This document shows, in pieces, positions 20,716-35,836 of a stretch of DNA of 64,000 nt. Under the pieces are notes generated by a model. It worked only from the letters and a program-made list of their open reading frames with translations, was not told the origin of the DNA and ran no database searches. Within the stretch, counting starts at the first letter, position 1. Every line of letters starts with the position of its first letter. Source of the DNA: Dromiciops gliroides (lineage: Eukaryota; Chordata; Mammalia; Microbiotheria; Microbiotheriidae); assembly GCF_019393635.1 (NCBI RefSeq), contig NC_057861.1, positions 542,572,211 through 542,636,210 of the forward strand. Reading direction: 5' to 3'. A program made the translations under genes and the position numbers.

Positions 20716-21345
20716 GACTGTCAGGGCTAAGAACATAATGACTTTCAGTTTTGGCAGGGGCAGAGTTGAAAGATGAAGTTTCACAGTTCTGATGTGACTT
20801 GAGGGCTTCCTTTACACTACTGCAATATAATCTGTTTCAAGTGAACACCTGAACTCCTTTCTTCTTATAACCTCCTGGGGTGCCTACTGAAACTTCTCTA
20901 GATTTCTATGTAGATAATGGCAACTTTTGCTGTAAATTCCTCCAACTGCTTTAAGAAGGAACTTTAGAAGCAAAACTGGCAGTATTGTAGAGTTACATAA
21001 GCATCTACATCTAAGAAATTAAAAGCAACAAATGGGAGACATTCATAGCAACATTATTTTTCATGACAAAAACAAGACAAAACAAAAAACGGGCAACAAA
21101 GAAAATGCCCCCGATTATAGGAATCATTAAATAAATTGTGGTCCATTGATGTAACAAAATATCATGATGCAATTAAAACCCAACAAATATGTGAAAACAG
21201 GAAGGATCTGTGATTTCCCCTAGTATGGAGAATTCCTAGTATGGAAAAGAACTCCACCAACTCAGGTCACAATCATTAAATCCCAGAGAGTTTCCTGAGG
21301 CACAGTTGAGGTGGTCAGGATTACACAGTTAACAAGTATCAGAGG

Positions 21346-21504
21346 GGCAGCTAGATGGCGCAGTGGATAGAGCACCGGCCCTGGATTCAGGAGTACCTGA
21401 GTTCAAATCTGGCCTCAGACACTTAACACTTACTAGCTGTGTGACCCTGGGCAAGTCACTTAACCCCAATTGCCTCACTAAAAAACAACAACAACAACAA
21501 AAAA
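21346..21504 (+). mobile_element. A-tailed tRNA-type SINE with TSD
   Basis: Full length, TTGCCTCACTAAAA subtype with a CAA-repeat tail. Perfect 12 bp duplication AAGTATCAGAGG (21334-21345 and 21505-21516). Confidence 0.95.
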
Positions 21505-21581
21505 AAGTATCAGAGGCAGGATCCCAATCTGGGTATTTCCAACTCTGAGTCCAGCCTGCCCCACTCTGTCCACTGCCTCTT

Positions 21582-21731
21582 TTTTTTTTTTTTTTAGTGA
21601 GGCAATTGGGGTTAAGTGACTTGCCTAGGGTCACACAGCTAGTAAGTGTTAAGTGTCTGAGGCCGGATTTGAACTCAGGTACTCCTGACTCCAGGGCCGG
21701 TGCTCTATCCACTGTGCCACCTAGCTGCCCC
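21582..21731 (-). mobile_element. A-tailed tRNA-type SINE with TSD
   Basis: Full-length reversed copy. Duplication TGTCCACTGCCTCTT (21567-21581) and TGTCCATTGCTTCTT (21732-21746). It faces the copy at 21346 across 77 bp. Confidence 0.95.
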
Positions 21732-21860
21732 TGTCCATTGCTTCTTAACTAACAAGTATGAATAATATAAAGAAATCTGGAAAGGCATGTATGAAATGAA
21801 CCAAAGTGAAAGAAAGATGAACTTAAAGAACACAGCATTTACTGATTACCTCCACATAAA

Positions 21861-22936
21861 AGGAAAGTGAAGGAGAGTGAATGAGAATCCTGATGGAAAT
21901 TTAGGAGAGACAGAAAATTGATCAGATTTCATTTGTTGGAATTCATTTGCTATATTTAAATGTACATAATTTCAATTTCATGATTAATTAGTATTAGTGA
22001 TATTTAATATTACAGTAATAATAAATTATTTTTTAAAGTAATAACTGGTCAAGGGATTTAACTATAGCAAAAACATCTAATTAGGAACTATGGCAGACCA
22101 AGTGTTTTTCTTTTAGTAACTATTAGACTTCATTGACTGATGATACATCTCTTGGTGAGAATATTTAAAGAACTTAGAATCATGGTACTGAAATGGAGAA
22201 GAATTCTGGGATTTGCAAAGGGACTAAATTTAATGCCAGTGGAACATCTCTTGATAAGAATTCTGGAGTTACCCAGGAAGTTGACTCCCTGATAACAGCT
22301 GATTGATAACACTAGCTACGTGGCCAAAAACAAACAGCCTAGTTGACCTCAGAAGGTGAAGATATTTGGGATGCAGATCTTTTCGGAAGCTAAGGAGCCA
22401 AAACCCAGAAATTCTCTCTCTAGAAGCAGGACCATGGTCACCATGGTCACATTACTGGAGAAAGCAAGGAGGCTTTTGGTTTGATCTGGAAGGTTTTTGG
22501 TTTTGTTTTAATACTCTCCCAGGGCAAAAAAAAAAGAGCAGCACTGGCCCAAGTTTCTGGAAGCTCTTCCCTGGGAATGGATCTAGGAATTTACTCAGCA
22601 TGACTTAGAAGGAAAGAAAAGAAACATTTCCAGTTCTTTCACTATTTCCTCAACCCCATAAAAAAGGGTGAACATACCAAATTCTTCAGGGGTGCACAGT
22701 GAAAACATTATTTACCATATTTAAAAGACCTGAAATACGCTGGGCTTGGTCCTCATAATAGCTATGTAAATTCAGCATGAATGATCCTTGATCTAGTCTA
22801 GTTCAGTATGTATATGTTATGAGTGATACTCAGAATTCTTAACATTTATGATATTTTTAAAAATTAAAAGCCACAGCCACCAGGCCTCACCCAACACAAA
22901 CCACATCCCAAGGCCCTCATCTAGATTTTTATAATG
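21861..22936. other. no gene or recognised repeat
   Basis: Includes an 80-codon frame at 22366-22608 and a tandem CCATGGTCA doublet near 22431. Neither has coding support that I can see. Confidence 0.4.
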
Positions 22937-23312
22937 GAAAGAGCACTTGATTTGGAGTCAGAGGACCTGGTTTAGATTTGGTTCATATCTGGGATCTGCT
23001 CCTTGCTTTCTGTGTAATTGTAGGCAAGTCATCACTGAACTTCAATTTCCCATTTGTAAAAGGAAGGCACAGGACCAGATGACCTCTGTTGTCCTTGATA
23101 GTTTTTTGGTTGTTTTTTTTAAATTTTGTTTTGTTTTGCGAAGCAATTGGGGTTAAGTGACTTGCCCAGGGTCACACAGCTAGTACATGTTAAGTGTCTG
23201 AGGCTGGATTTGAACTCGGGTATTCCTGAATCCAGGGCCAGTGCTCTATCCACTGCGCCACCTAGCTGCCCCTTCCCTGATAGTTTTAAATGTATGATCT
23301 TGTGATCTTAGG
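22937..23312 (+). mobile_element. MIR3-like SINE, interrupted
   Basis: GGAAAGAGCACTTGATTTGG head, then GGACCAGATGACCTCTGTTG. After the SINE at 23107, TAGTTTTAAATGTATGATCT completes the MIR3 tail. Confidence 0.75.
23107..23272 (-). mobile_element. A-tailed tRNA-type SINE with TSD
   Basis: Full-length reversed copy inserted in the MIR3 tail. CCTTGATAGTTTT and CCCTGATAGTTTT flank it. Confidence 0.93.
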
Positions 23313-24487
23313 AACTTATTTAATTAAAATTACATCTGTACATCTTGTACTGCCTCCTTGGTGATTTAATTTCTTAATTGTAGTTTGAGGAGTGGGAGAA
23401 GAGTTTCTGCTACAGGTGGAGTCTCATTTATAAATAAACACACACCTGTAACTCTATATTTCCACCTGTATCATCATACAATTGCATCACCTTGATTCTG
23501 AAATTTAGATCGTTTAGGCTTTCGTAACTAATCTATCAGCCAGAATCAGCCTTAAACTTTGGGACTTACATTTCAAATAATTAAAAATTCTGGTTATGGC
23601 CATATTAGGAAATTTAACTGGGAATTTCTTTTTTAGTTTGAGAATGGGAACTTAGGGTCAAGAATTGGGATTTGTAGTCAATGCACATCTCTTAAAATAA
23701 GCTTAAATAAGAACCGCCTGCTGAAAGCTACAGTATACATCCTTCTAACTTCTAAATGTCTTTGAAAATTTTAGCTAATTTGGAAAAAGCACATAAAGGA
23801 ATGAGCCCAGGCAGAGATGACAGTATTTTCAAAGTTGAACCTCAGAGTATTCTTCATGAAGCCTTCCTTATTCTCTCATAGTTCCACACTCCACATGTAC
23901 TGGGTTAAACAGACCCTCTGTCATTGTTACCAACAGCCCCTGACCCCAGCTCTCTGGGGTACATGAACTTTCCCAACTCTTCTTCCCTGAAACTAATTTA
24001 TGTTAGAGTTGTTTTGGGTTTTTTGTTAACCAATTAAACTTCGTTAGAAAATCAAGGAGGAAAGTAACAAAAACAATAAAATATAAAATACAAAAGACAG
24101 ACAGGTGTACTTACTTAGTTGTTGGAGTAGCCCTGTCTTATCCTATGTAGGTCAGAAGAAAAGGGGTAGGGGGAACCTCTTAGCATGGTGTACTTTTGAG
24201 GTAAGCTAAGAGAGAGAGCATCAGTAAGAAACACAGGGACTTCTGCCCCTAACAGATTCCAGACTTATTGAGAGAGTTAAACACAAATTCTGGAGTTGGG
24301 GTTCAGTCGTGATTGCTGTCTCCCTTTTTAGCCTTAGGTTATTTCTTTACACAGTGTGTGCAGCATGAACTTTCAATTAACAGTAATTCACAAAAGAACC
24401 ATGGGTGGTTTCAACCACAGAAAGTTTTAGGATCTGAAAAGCAAACAATCTGAATACAAGAGAATTGAAAAAGACAAATAGATCTTT
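23313..24487. other. no gene recognised
   Basis: A weak L2-like TTCATGAAGCCTTCCTTATTC is near 23856. Otherwise unassigned. Confidence 0.4.
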
Positions 24488-24680
24488 AGAATATCACAGC
24501 ATGTGTTTTATTTCACAACATAACTAATATAGAACAAAGTTTTGCATATGTATAACCTATATCAAATCACTTGCCTTCTCAATAAGGGGGAAGAGGGAAG
24601 GAGGAAGAGAATAATAATTTTTAAAAAACAAACATCAAAAATTGTTTTTATGTGTAATTGGAAAAAAATAAAATATTTTT

Positions 24681-25712
24681 CCTTTTTTATCATAAAAGTA
24701 TTTTATTATTTTCCAGTTACATGTAAAGATAGTTTTCAACATTTGTTTTCATAAGGTTTTTAGTTCCAAATTTTTCTCCCTCCCTCCCTTCCCTCCCCCC
24801 TCCCCAAGACAGCAAGCAATCTGATGTAGGCTATATATGTATAATCACATTAAACATATTTCTGCCTTAGTCATGTTGTGAAAGAAGAATCAGAACAAAG
24901 AGGAAAAACCTCAAAAAAGAAAAAACAAACAAACAAAAGCAGAAACAGTATGGTTCAATCTGCATTCAGAATCCATAGTTCGGGGCAGCTAGGTGACACA
25001 GTAGATAAAGCACAAGCCCTTGATTCAGGAGGACCTGAGTTCAAATCAAACCTCAGACACTTAACACTTACTAGCTGTGTGACCCTGGGCAAGTCACTTA
25101 ACCCCAATTGCCTCACCAAAATAATAATAACAACAACAACAATAATAATAATAATAATAAAAGAATCCATAGTTCTTTTTTCTAGATGTGGAGAACATTT
25201 TCCATCTTGAGTCTCTTGGAATTGTATTGGATCATTGTATTGCTGAGAAGAGCTAAGTCTATCACAGTTGATCATCACACAATGCTTTTGTTACTGTGTA
25301 CAATGTTCTCCTGGTTCTGCTCACTTCACTCAGGATCAGTTCACTTAAGTCTTTCCAGGTTTTTCTGAGATCTGCCTGCTCATCATTTCTTATAGCACAA
25401 TAGTATTCCATTACATTCATATACTACAACTTGTTCAGCCATTCCCCAGTTGATGGGCATTCCCTCGATTTCTAGTTCTTTGCTACCACAAAGAGATCTG
25501 CTATAAATATTTTTGTACATGTGGGTCCTTTCCCCTTTTCTATGATCCCTTTGGGATACAGACCTAGTAGTTGTATTACTGGGTCAAAGGGTATGAACAG
25601 TCCCATAGTCCTTTGGGCATAGTTCCAAATTGCTCTCCTGAATGGCTGGATCAGTTCAGGACTATGCCAACAATGCATTAGTGTTCCAATTTTTCCACAG
25701 CTTCTCCAACAT
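24681..25712 (-). mobile_element. 5'-truncated L1 LINE with TSD (middle of nest)
   Basis: The reverse strand codes for the ORF2 C-terminus, IQPFRRAIWNYAQ and CTKIFIADLFVVAKN (25472-25678), then the 3' UTR. A perfect 17 bp duplication AAAAATAAAATATTTTT lies at 24664-24680 and 25713-25729. A SINE at 24982 interrupts it. Confidence 0.9.
24982..25161 (+). mobile_element. A-tailed SINE with TSD (innermost of nest)
   Basis: Full length. The tail has become AAT/CAA repeats (25120-25160). Perfect 14 bp duplication AGAATCCATAGTTC (24968-24981 and 25162-25175). Confidence 0.95.
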
Positions 25713-25794
25713 AAAAATAAAATATTTTTAAAAGAATATCATAGCATAAGAAATGTTGACAAAAGCAAAAGGACATTAGAAATTTTATAAGTTC

Positions 25795-26375
25795 TTTTCT
25801 GTTTTTTTTAAAATAAATTATCATTGATATTTTGTTTTTATATTACCTAAACTTCCTTCTCTATCCCTCCCCTTCTTGGACTCCACTGAGCCATCCCTAA
25901 TAACAAAGGAGAGAGAGAGAGAGATCAGCAAAACCAATCAACAAATGGAAAAATTTTGAAATCAACATTCATGTACCCTTCCATCACTTCTGCAACAGAT
26001 AAGGGAAAGATATTTCTCATATGTCTTTTGGGGGCCAAACTTGCAATTTTGCAACATTCATTTTCAATTATTTTATGATTGTTGTTCTTTCCATTTATAT
26101 TATTGTAGCCATTATGTACATTATTCTCTTGGTTCTGCTTATTTCAGTTTGTATCAGTTCCTATAAATCTTTCCATGGTTCTTTGTATTTATCACATTCA
26201 TCACTTCTTATAGCTCAGTAATATTCCATTACATTCATTTACAATAGTTTGTTTAAGCCATTCCCCAATGGAGAGGTATCTACTTTGTTTCCAGATCTTG
26301 GCTACCATAGAAAATGCTGCCATTAAACATTTTTGGTATTTATGGAACCTCTCTTTTTATGGTTGAGTTGAGATT
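25795..26375 (-). mobile_element. L1 LINE 3' end, older family
   Basis: Reverse orientation with TTATCATTGATATTTTGTTT, CTCTTGGTTCTGCTTATTTC, ATTCCATTACATTCATTTAC and GCCATTCCCCAATGGAGAGG, in the order of marsupial L1 3' ends. Diverged and truncated. Confidence 0.75.
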
Positions 26376-26574
26376 CTTGACTAAATAAATAGACATGGTT
26401 TTACATGTGTCTTTCAGGGGAGAATGGGAAATGTTTTGCTGAAGTTTGAGTAGCTTCTTCTAGTTTAGGACACAATTGGTATTACTAGGACCAGTTGGGC
26501 ATTAGTTCAGGGCTGCTATGAAGCGATGCCAGAGGTTGAAAAGCAGAGATACTTTTTAAAAAAATAATAAACAG

Positions 26575-26722
26575 GGGGCAGCTAGGTGGCTCAGAGGATA
26601 AAGCACTAGCCCTGGATTCAGGAAGCCCTGAGTTCAAATCCAGCCTCAAACACTTGACACTAGCTGTGTGACCCTGGGCAAGTCACTTAACCTTCATTTC
26701 CCCACCAAATAATAATAATAAT
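26575..26722 (+). mobile_element. A-tailed tRNA-type SINE
   Basis: Near full length with a short core deletion (CACTTGACACTAGCTG) and an AAT-repeat tail. TAATAAACA flanks both sides. Confidence 0.92.
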
Positions 26723-27440
26723 AAACATTTTTATTTAAAGTTTTTGGTTCCCATAGATTCATATGAATCTTATTTTCAAGGAAAACTGGGCCTTGGAGTG
26801 GGGGACAGGAAAGAAAGGACTGAAAAAGCAGTTGAGAACACTTAGTACCCCAAGATATAAATTATTAATAATTATTTCCCCCAATCCCCCATTTGATTCT
26901 TTGAGGGGCATGGTCCTCTCAATGAATCACTAAGTGATATTACAAATACTCCATCAAGGGTTCTTAAATATGGGGTTCATTATGAGTAACAATGTGAAGG
27001 GGGAAAGGGGAGAAATTGAGTGACTCCTTGACAAAACCAAAGGGGGCAGTCCCCTTTACTGAGTGGACCTTAATGATAATGCACGGAAAAGGAAAAAGTG
27101 AACAGTGAATAAAAATGTCCATTTAAGTCTCAGAAGTCTCATCTCATACAGTTGTCTGATTCTTGGGACACCATCTGATGCAGCCCTCTATTCCAGGTAT
27201 AATCTCAGAGCAGTTCTTCCCCAGATCACTGTCTTCTTAGACTCAGGTCACTATGAGAGATCCTCTTCCTCTGTTAAAAATCTCCTACAAAATTGATCTT
27301 AACACAACTTTAAATTACTTTGCCAATAACCAAGTCAAATAATGAAAGTTAACTCAATCCTTTTGTCTCTATTATTAGAAAATGAAAATTTGCAACTTTT
27401 TAGACTAGAGGCTTTTATAATTTTTGTCCACTTGTTATGT
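26723..27440. other. no gene recognised
   Basis: No splice-flanked exon or known repeat seen. Confidence 0.4.
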
Positions 27441-27442
27441 TT

Positions 27443-27523
<81 letters not shown>

Positions 27524-27524
27524 G
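27443..27524. repeat. TA/CA microsatellite
   Basis: (TA)n followed by about 26 CA units and (TA)n again. Open frames through it are artefacts. Confidence 0.95.
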
Positions 27525-27699
27525 AAACTCAGATACAAACAGAATATTGGAACCCATTTTTTCCTCTTGGCATTATTCAATACCCCATTAGGAGAATGAG
27601 AGTCCACTAAGGAATCTCAGAATCCCTTTTATAAGAAGATGGACTCCAATACAAAAATGAATACATATCAAAGTTGCCAGATTAACTTCAGTTGTAACA

Positions 27700-28490
27700 A
27701 AAGGTTCAGGGACTATGGCCAAAGGGCTATAGAATTGTACATACTCTTTGATCCAATAATACCACTGCTAGGTTTATATCCCAAAGACATCCCAAAAAAG
27801 AGAGAAAGACCTATTTGTACAAAAATATTTATAGCAGCTCTTTTTGTGGTGGCTAAGAATTAGAAATCAAAGGAATGTCCATCAACAGAGGAATGGATAA
27901 ACAAGCTGTGGTATATGAATGTAATGGAATATTACTGTGCTATAAGAAATGACAAGCAGGATGATTTCAGAAAGGCTTGGAAAGACTTGTATGAACTGAT
28001 GTATAGTGAAGTAAGCAGAACCAGGAGAATGTTGTGCAAAGTGACAACAATATTGTTTGATGAACTGTGAATGATTTAGCTCTTCTCAGCAATACAATGA
28101 TCCAAGACAATCTCAAAGGACTAATGATTAAGCATACTATCCACCTCCAGAGAAAACTAATATTGATTGAACACAGACTGAAGCATGCTGTTTTCACTTT
28201 TCTTTCTTTTTCTTTCTTTCTTTCTTCCTTCCTTCCTTTCTTTTTCTTTCTTTCTTCCTTTCTTTTATTCAAGTCTTCTTATACAAAATGACAAATATTG
28301 AAATGTTTTACATAATTTCACATGCATAATGTATTTAAATTTAATTTTTTTTTAAATTGACATTCTATTGGGGGGGAAAGAAACCAAAGCACTGTAATAT
28401 ACATTTTTACTGCCTTAGGGAGGGAGGAGGGAAGGGAGGGAAAGGAGGAATAGAATTTGAAACTTAAAATTTTAAAGAAAAATAAGTCTA
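27700..28490 (+). mobile_element. L1 LINE 3' end
   Basis: ORF2 C-terminal pieces (IELYILFDPIIPLLGLYPKD; CTKIFIAALFVVAKN near 27815) are followed by GTGAATGATTTAGCTCTTC, AATGATCCAAGACAATCTC and a G/A-rich terminal tract. A stop after VVAKN and other decay make it inactive. A TTTC microsatellite has expanded in its 3' UTR. Confidence 0.85.
28196..28270. repeat. TTTC/TTCC microsatellite
   Basis: Pyrimidine tract inside the L1 3' UTR. Confidence 0.9.
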
Positions 28491-28629
28491 AAAGGTATAT
28501 ATTAAAAGTGGAATGTTAAAAGTAATTATTTAAAATAATTATTTAAAAATAAGAAAAACAAATCAGGCACCTTTGATAACTATGATTAGGGAGAATATTC
28601 CTTTTCTAACTTTTTTTCTAGGGAATAGG

Positions 28630-28895
28630 GAAGGAAATAAGCATTTATATAGCACCTACTATATACGAAGCACTATGCTAAGTGCTTTACTAATATTATT
28701 TCATTTGATCCTTACAACAACCCTGCAAGGTAGGTGCTCTCCATTTTTTAGTTGAGGAATCTGAGGCAAACAAAGATTAAGTGACTTGCCTGCAGTCACA
28801 CAGCTAGTATGCATCTGAAGTTGGATTTGAACTGAGGTCTTCCTGACTCTATATCCCATGCCCTAACCATTATGTCATGCTTCTTCCTGTTGCAA
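28630..28895 (-). mobile_element. THER1/MIR SINE, nearly full length
   Basis: TTTATATAGCACCTACTATA, GGTAGGTGCTCTCCATTTTT, AAGTGACTTGCCTGCAGTCA and GAACTGAGGTCTTCCTGACT in reversed MIR order. Confidence 0.85.
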
Positions 28896-29131
28896 GGATC
28901 AATTAAGACAAAACATTCTAAAAAACTAAAAGTACTAGAAAAATGTCATTTATTGCTATTATTGTTGTGGATAATGTTCAAACATCAAAATAAATCAATG
29001 TTACCAAAATAAAGAAATATTACATAGATGCAGTGCTTAATAAATGTTTATTGAATAAATGTTTGAAAAGGAGTCATGAAAAGGGCTCAAAATAAATAAA
29101 CCATTAATTTGAGATTTAAAAATATGGTTCA

Positions 29132-29282
29132 AGGAGCAGCTAGATAGCTGGTGCAGTGGATAGAGCACCGGCCCTGGAGTCAGGAGGACCTGAGTTCAGG
29201 TCCGGCCTCAGACACAACACTTACTGGCTGTGTGACCCTGGGCAAGTCACTTAATCCCAATTGCCTCACTAAAAAAAAAAAA
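29132..29282 (+). mobile_element. A-tailed tRNA-type SINE
   Basis: TTGCCTCACTAAAA subtype with a 5 bp head insertion (TAGATAGCTGGTGCAG). GGTTCAA lies on both sides. Confidence 0.92.
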
Positions 29283-29304
29283 GGTTCAAAACTCTTTAGC
29301 CCAG

Positions 29305-29462
29305 GGGCAGCTAGGTGGTACAGTGGATAGAGTACCAGGCTTGGATTCAGAAGAAACTGAGTTCAAATCCGGCCTCAGACACTTAACACTTACTAGCTGT
29401 GTGACCTTGGGCAAGTCACTTAACCCCAATTGCCTCACCAAAACCAAAAAAACAAAAACAAA
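29305..29462 (+). mobile_element. A-tailed tRNA-type SINE with TSD
   Basis: Full length. Perfect CTCTTTAGCCCA duplication (29292-29303 and 29464-29475). Confidence 0.95.
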
Positions 29463-29619
29463 CCTCTTTAGCCCAAAACTCTTTAGAGTTCAAAACTCTA
29501 ATTCCTTGGCTTATTTAACCTCACTAATTTCATAGATATTGTTTTTTTAAGTTCTGGGAAAAACTAGCTATTGACTTAGCTACACTGTTCTAAACCTCTT
29601 TCTGAGGTTCACTACTTTT

Positions 29620-29646
29620 TTATTCATTCATTCATTCATTCATTTA
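29620..29646. repeat. ATTC microsatellite
   Basis: Six to seven ATTC units. Confidence 0.85.
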
Positions 29647-29669
29647 GGTTTGCTACTTTTGAAATATGT

Positions 29670-29966
29670 GGTCAGACATGGTGGCATATGTCTATAGTCC
29701 CTGCTTTTGAGGGTGATAAGGCTGGTGGATTGCTTTAGCTCAGGAGTTCCAGGTTGTAGTAGGGTTAAAACCTATCTGATGGGGGCAGCTAGATGGCACA
29801 GTGGATAAAGCACTGGCCCTGGATTCAGGAGGACCTGAGTTCAAATTCGGCCTCTAACACTTGACACTTGCTAGCTGTGTGACCCTAGGCAAGTAACTTA
29901 ATCCCCATTGCCCCACCCAAAAAAACAAACAAAAAAAAAAGTAATGTGATACATGCCTGGAGAAAA
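29670..29966 (+). pseudogene. 7SL RNA pseudogene, 5' domain, split by a SINE
   Basis: Bases 29670-29779 follow the 7SL Alu domain: GACATGGTGGCATATGTCTA against GCGCGGTGGCGCGTGCCTG, AGGCTGGTGGATTGCTTTAG against AGGCTGGAGGATCGCTTGAG, and AGGAGTTCCAGGTTGTAGTA. After the SINE, GTAATGTGATACATGCCTGG resembles the 7SL 3' stem GTAGTGGGATCGCGCCTG. The S domain is missing. Alu itself is confined to primates, so this is an independent 7SL copy. Confidence 0.7.
29780..29939 (+). mobile_element. A-tailed tRNA-type SINE
   Basis: Full length, CCCCATTGCCCCACCC subtype, inserted in the 7SL pseudogene. I found no clean duplication. Confidence 0.93.
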
Positions 29967-30066
29967 ACTAGCAAATCTAGATATCATATTTTCCCTGTTT
30001 ACAGTATAAAAATTTCAATACTGGGTTGGGAGTGAGGAATGGGAAAAACAGCACAATCCTTTTCTT

Positions 30067-30213
30067 TTCTTTCTTTCTTTCTTTCTTTTTTTTTTGGTGA
30101 GGCATTTGGGATTAAGTGACTTGCCCAGGGTCACACAGCTGGTAAGTGTTAAGTGTCTGAGGTCGGACTGACTCCAAGGCCAGTGCTCTATCCACTGAGC
30201 CACCTAGTCGCCC
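30067..30213 (-). mobile_element. A-tailed tRNA-type SINE with TSD
   Basis: Reversed copy missing about 20 bp around the ATTTGAACTCAGG segment. Perfect CACAATCCTTTTCTT duplication (30052-30066 and 30214-30228). Confidence 0.95.
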
Positions 30214-31512
30214 CACAATCCTTTTCTTAAATATTTTTTAACAGTCTAAGAAAGAATACCCAAGTCATATCATATCACAAATAATTCACTGGTTACTTTC
30301 TGTATGCCTAAAGACTCAAAGTATCAAGTTTAATATCTTTGAACATGCATTTTAAAATACTGGTATGTAATGTGTTTAGTGTGAGAAACCTCAAAGTCTA
30401 GGGCCCCCTTTGTGTTAGAAAAAACAAAGAATGCGTACTGTAACAGTTTCCTTAGCCTGGTATTCTTGAATCAAGAATCAGATCAAGACAAAGAACATTC
30501 TTAATCCCCCAAGTAGTCAGAATATGTGACTAGATTAATAGAGGGAGTGAATTCTCTTAGTTTATTAGTTACTAGAGTAAGAAGAGAGTCCTTGGTTTTC
30601 CAAAAAGACAGATCTTCCCCAAATGTATGTCCATATCATCATTGTTCCATTCAGTAAATAATTCAAAAGCCCTAACTGAAATCTGGATACTTTTGTTTTT
30701 TAATTTTGGCAACATTTCTTCATCTTTCATTTCACAGTAACTATAAAACATGAGTGAGGTTTTGCTTGTGAGAATGGGTCCTTCCAATTAGCAGGAAGAA
30801 TTTTGAATCTCTTTTCAAGCCAACTGTCTGTATATTAATAAATGTGTTTAACAGATTTTCCTAGAGGAAAAAAAAAACCCAGAGTATAAAATGTATTTCT
30901 TCTAAACATAGTTTCATTTTATTTCCTTGTAAATACAATAAGATCTGGTGGTAGAGTTCTCTCCCAGATTAATCTCTTACAATGTTCTTACCAACTCAAA
31001 CATTTTAAAAAGCATGTTAATTCTTTTACATGTAATTGGGAAATATTTAATGAAATAAATATTTTATAATGTTCCCACAATTCCAAGTTGTTTTTTAGTT
31101 CCTGTTAGTGGTTTGCTTTCTTCTATTTGTTTTACCTGTATGTAATTTAAGAAATCTTTGGAAAATGTTAGTCAGCATTATTAGAGAAAAAAATCCCCTG
31201 AACTTTTGACTTCCTCCTATATTCCACAAATTATAAGTCCTGTTTGTCATTCTGGTGCCAAGCATTTTGTACCTTTCACCTCTCTCTGATTCTGTATCAA
31301 CTTCACAGGATCAGCCAAAATTGGCTCCCCTTTCTAATCTTTCTGTATTCAAGTAATTTTTTTCAGCCAGCATTTAGCAAGTTGGTTATTGTCAACCAGC
31401 CCATTCATCAGTTCTGACCTTTCAGATTTCTATTTGCCTACCTGAAATCTTAGTTAAAGTTTGTTGGGGTGTGTTATTTTTTTAAAAAGTCATTCTTCCC
31501 AACTACATTTCC
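30214..31512. other. OCM upstream sequence, no repeat recognised
   Basis: AT-rich and free of the abundant SINE. No exon recognised; distal regulatory sequence for OCM is possible but nothing specific is visible. Confidence 0.4.
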
Positions 31513-31987
<475 letters not shown>

Positions 31988-32086
31988 AGAAAGTGAGCTC
32001 AATTAGTAAGGGAGGAAATTTGAGCTCTGGCCATTTGATCCTTGAAAAGGAAATCCAAGAAGCAGTTATTGTCACTTTTTGAATCC

Positions 32087-32095
32087 TATATAAGG
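32087..32095 (+). promoter_or_regulatory. OCM: TATA box of OCM
   Basis: TATATAAGG lies about 30 bp before the inferred start of a short exon that ends in a good donor (GTGAGC at 32183). It is the only strong TATA motif close upstream of the OCM coding exons. Confidence 0.6.
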
Positions 32096-32116
32096 TAGGG
32101 GTGGTAACACTGCAAA

Positions 32117-32182
32117 AGCACATCTGTTTTCTGCTTTCTTCGATTCTTTTTCCTGCTTCTTCTTGGAAAAAAATCCAGAAAG
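32117..32182 (+). other. OCM: OCM non-coding exon 1 (inferred)
   Basis: The 5' end is placed 30 bp after the TATA box; the 3' end is the AAAG|GTGAGC donor. Parvalbumin-family genes characteristically have a short untranslated first exon, which fits. The start is an inference without transcript data. Confidence 0.5.
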
Positions 32183-32898
32183 GTGAGCAGTGGCCCAAAC
32201 CCCCCAAATTCCAGACTCTTCCTTCCTATGCTGCATTTGTAATAAGTAGAACCTTTAGCATGCTCAATCCCCCACCCCCACCCCAAAGGAGTTGAGATCT
32301 GGATGGGTTTATTATCTCCAGGAGATCAGTATAACATTAATTTGATTCCCATGCTTGAAGGTAGATAATATGCTCTTTTCTGTTTTCTCTTTATGTTCTG
32401 CCATGGTATTCCAGGGGGCTAGCTCGAATTGATTTTGCTTTCATATAGAACATCTGAGAAAGCACTGTCTCTGCTATAAAAAGTAGGAAACAGCCTATAT
32501 GTTTGTATTTTTAAGTGCAGCTTATTTGTGGATGCTTACACCACAGCTATTTTTTTAAAAACCTGAAAAATAACATGAATTTTCCCATTTCACTTTTGTA
32601 TGGGAATATGATTCTAAGTAATGGGAAATTTAAGTAGACTCCTATATCCAATACATTTTATTTCTCTTTTGGTGTAAGTTCTGAGAAAATACTAAGAACA
32701 CTCCTGATTAGTATGGGTATAAAAGCCTAGGACTTATTTAACAAAATCCATTAGAACCCAATTTTTACATTTTGTCCCAATACTGAGAAAATCTGAACAA
32801 ATAATTGGTTCATTGGTGCATCATAGAATTTATTAAATTCTGTGTATGGATATTTATTTATTGTAATTCATCACATCTCATTTGTTCTATGCAATCAG
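32183..32898 (+). other. OCM: OCM intron 1 (inferred)
   Basis: 716 bp, no interspersed repeat recognised; ends ATGCAATCAG. Confidence 0.45.
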
Positions 32899-32905
32899 GT
32901 TAAAA

Positions 32906-35836
<2,931 letters not shown>

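Larger units (their letters stand above)
21035..21860 (+). mobile_element. old L1 LINE 3' region, interrupted
   Basis: Weak but ordered resemblance to the L1 ORF2 end: TAAATTGTGGTCCATTGATG before two SINEs and AATCTGGAAAGGCATGTATG plus GAACCAAAGTGAAAG after them. Heavily diverged. Confidence 0.45.
24503..25732 (+). mobile_element. L1 3' end (outermost element of a three-level nest)
   Basis: A 178 bp L1 3' UTR (CATATGTATAACCTATATCAAATC, G/A-rich tract, GTAATTGGAAAAAAATAAAA) is split in its A-tail by the L1 at 24681-25712. Duplication AGAATATCACAGCAT (24488-24502) and AGAATATCATAGCAT (25733-25747) flanks the whole nest. Confidence 0.8.

Noticed and set aside
27335-27607. Frames with repeated His-Thr or Cys-Val
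   Set aside because: Translation of a CA microsatellite.
29670-29779. Alu-like sequence
   Set aside because: Alu is limited to primates; direct alignment to 7SL RNA explains the match in this marsupial-type genome.
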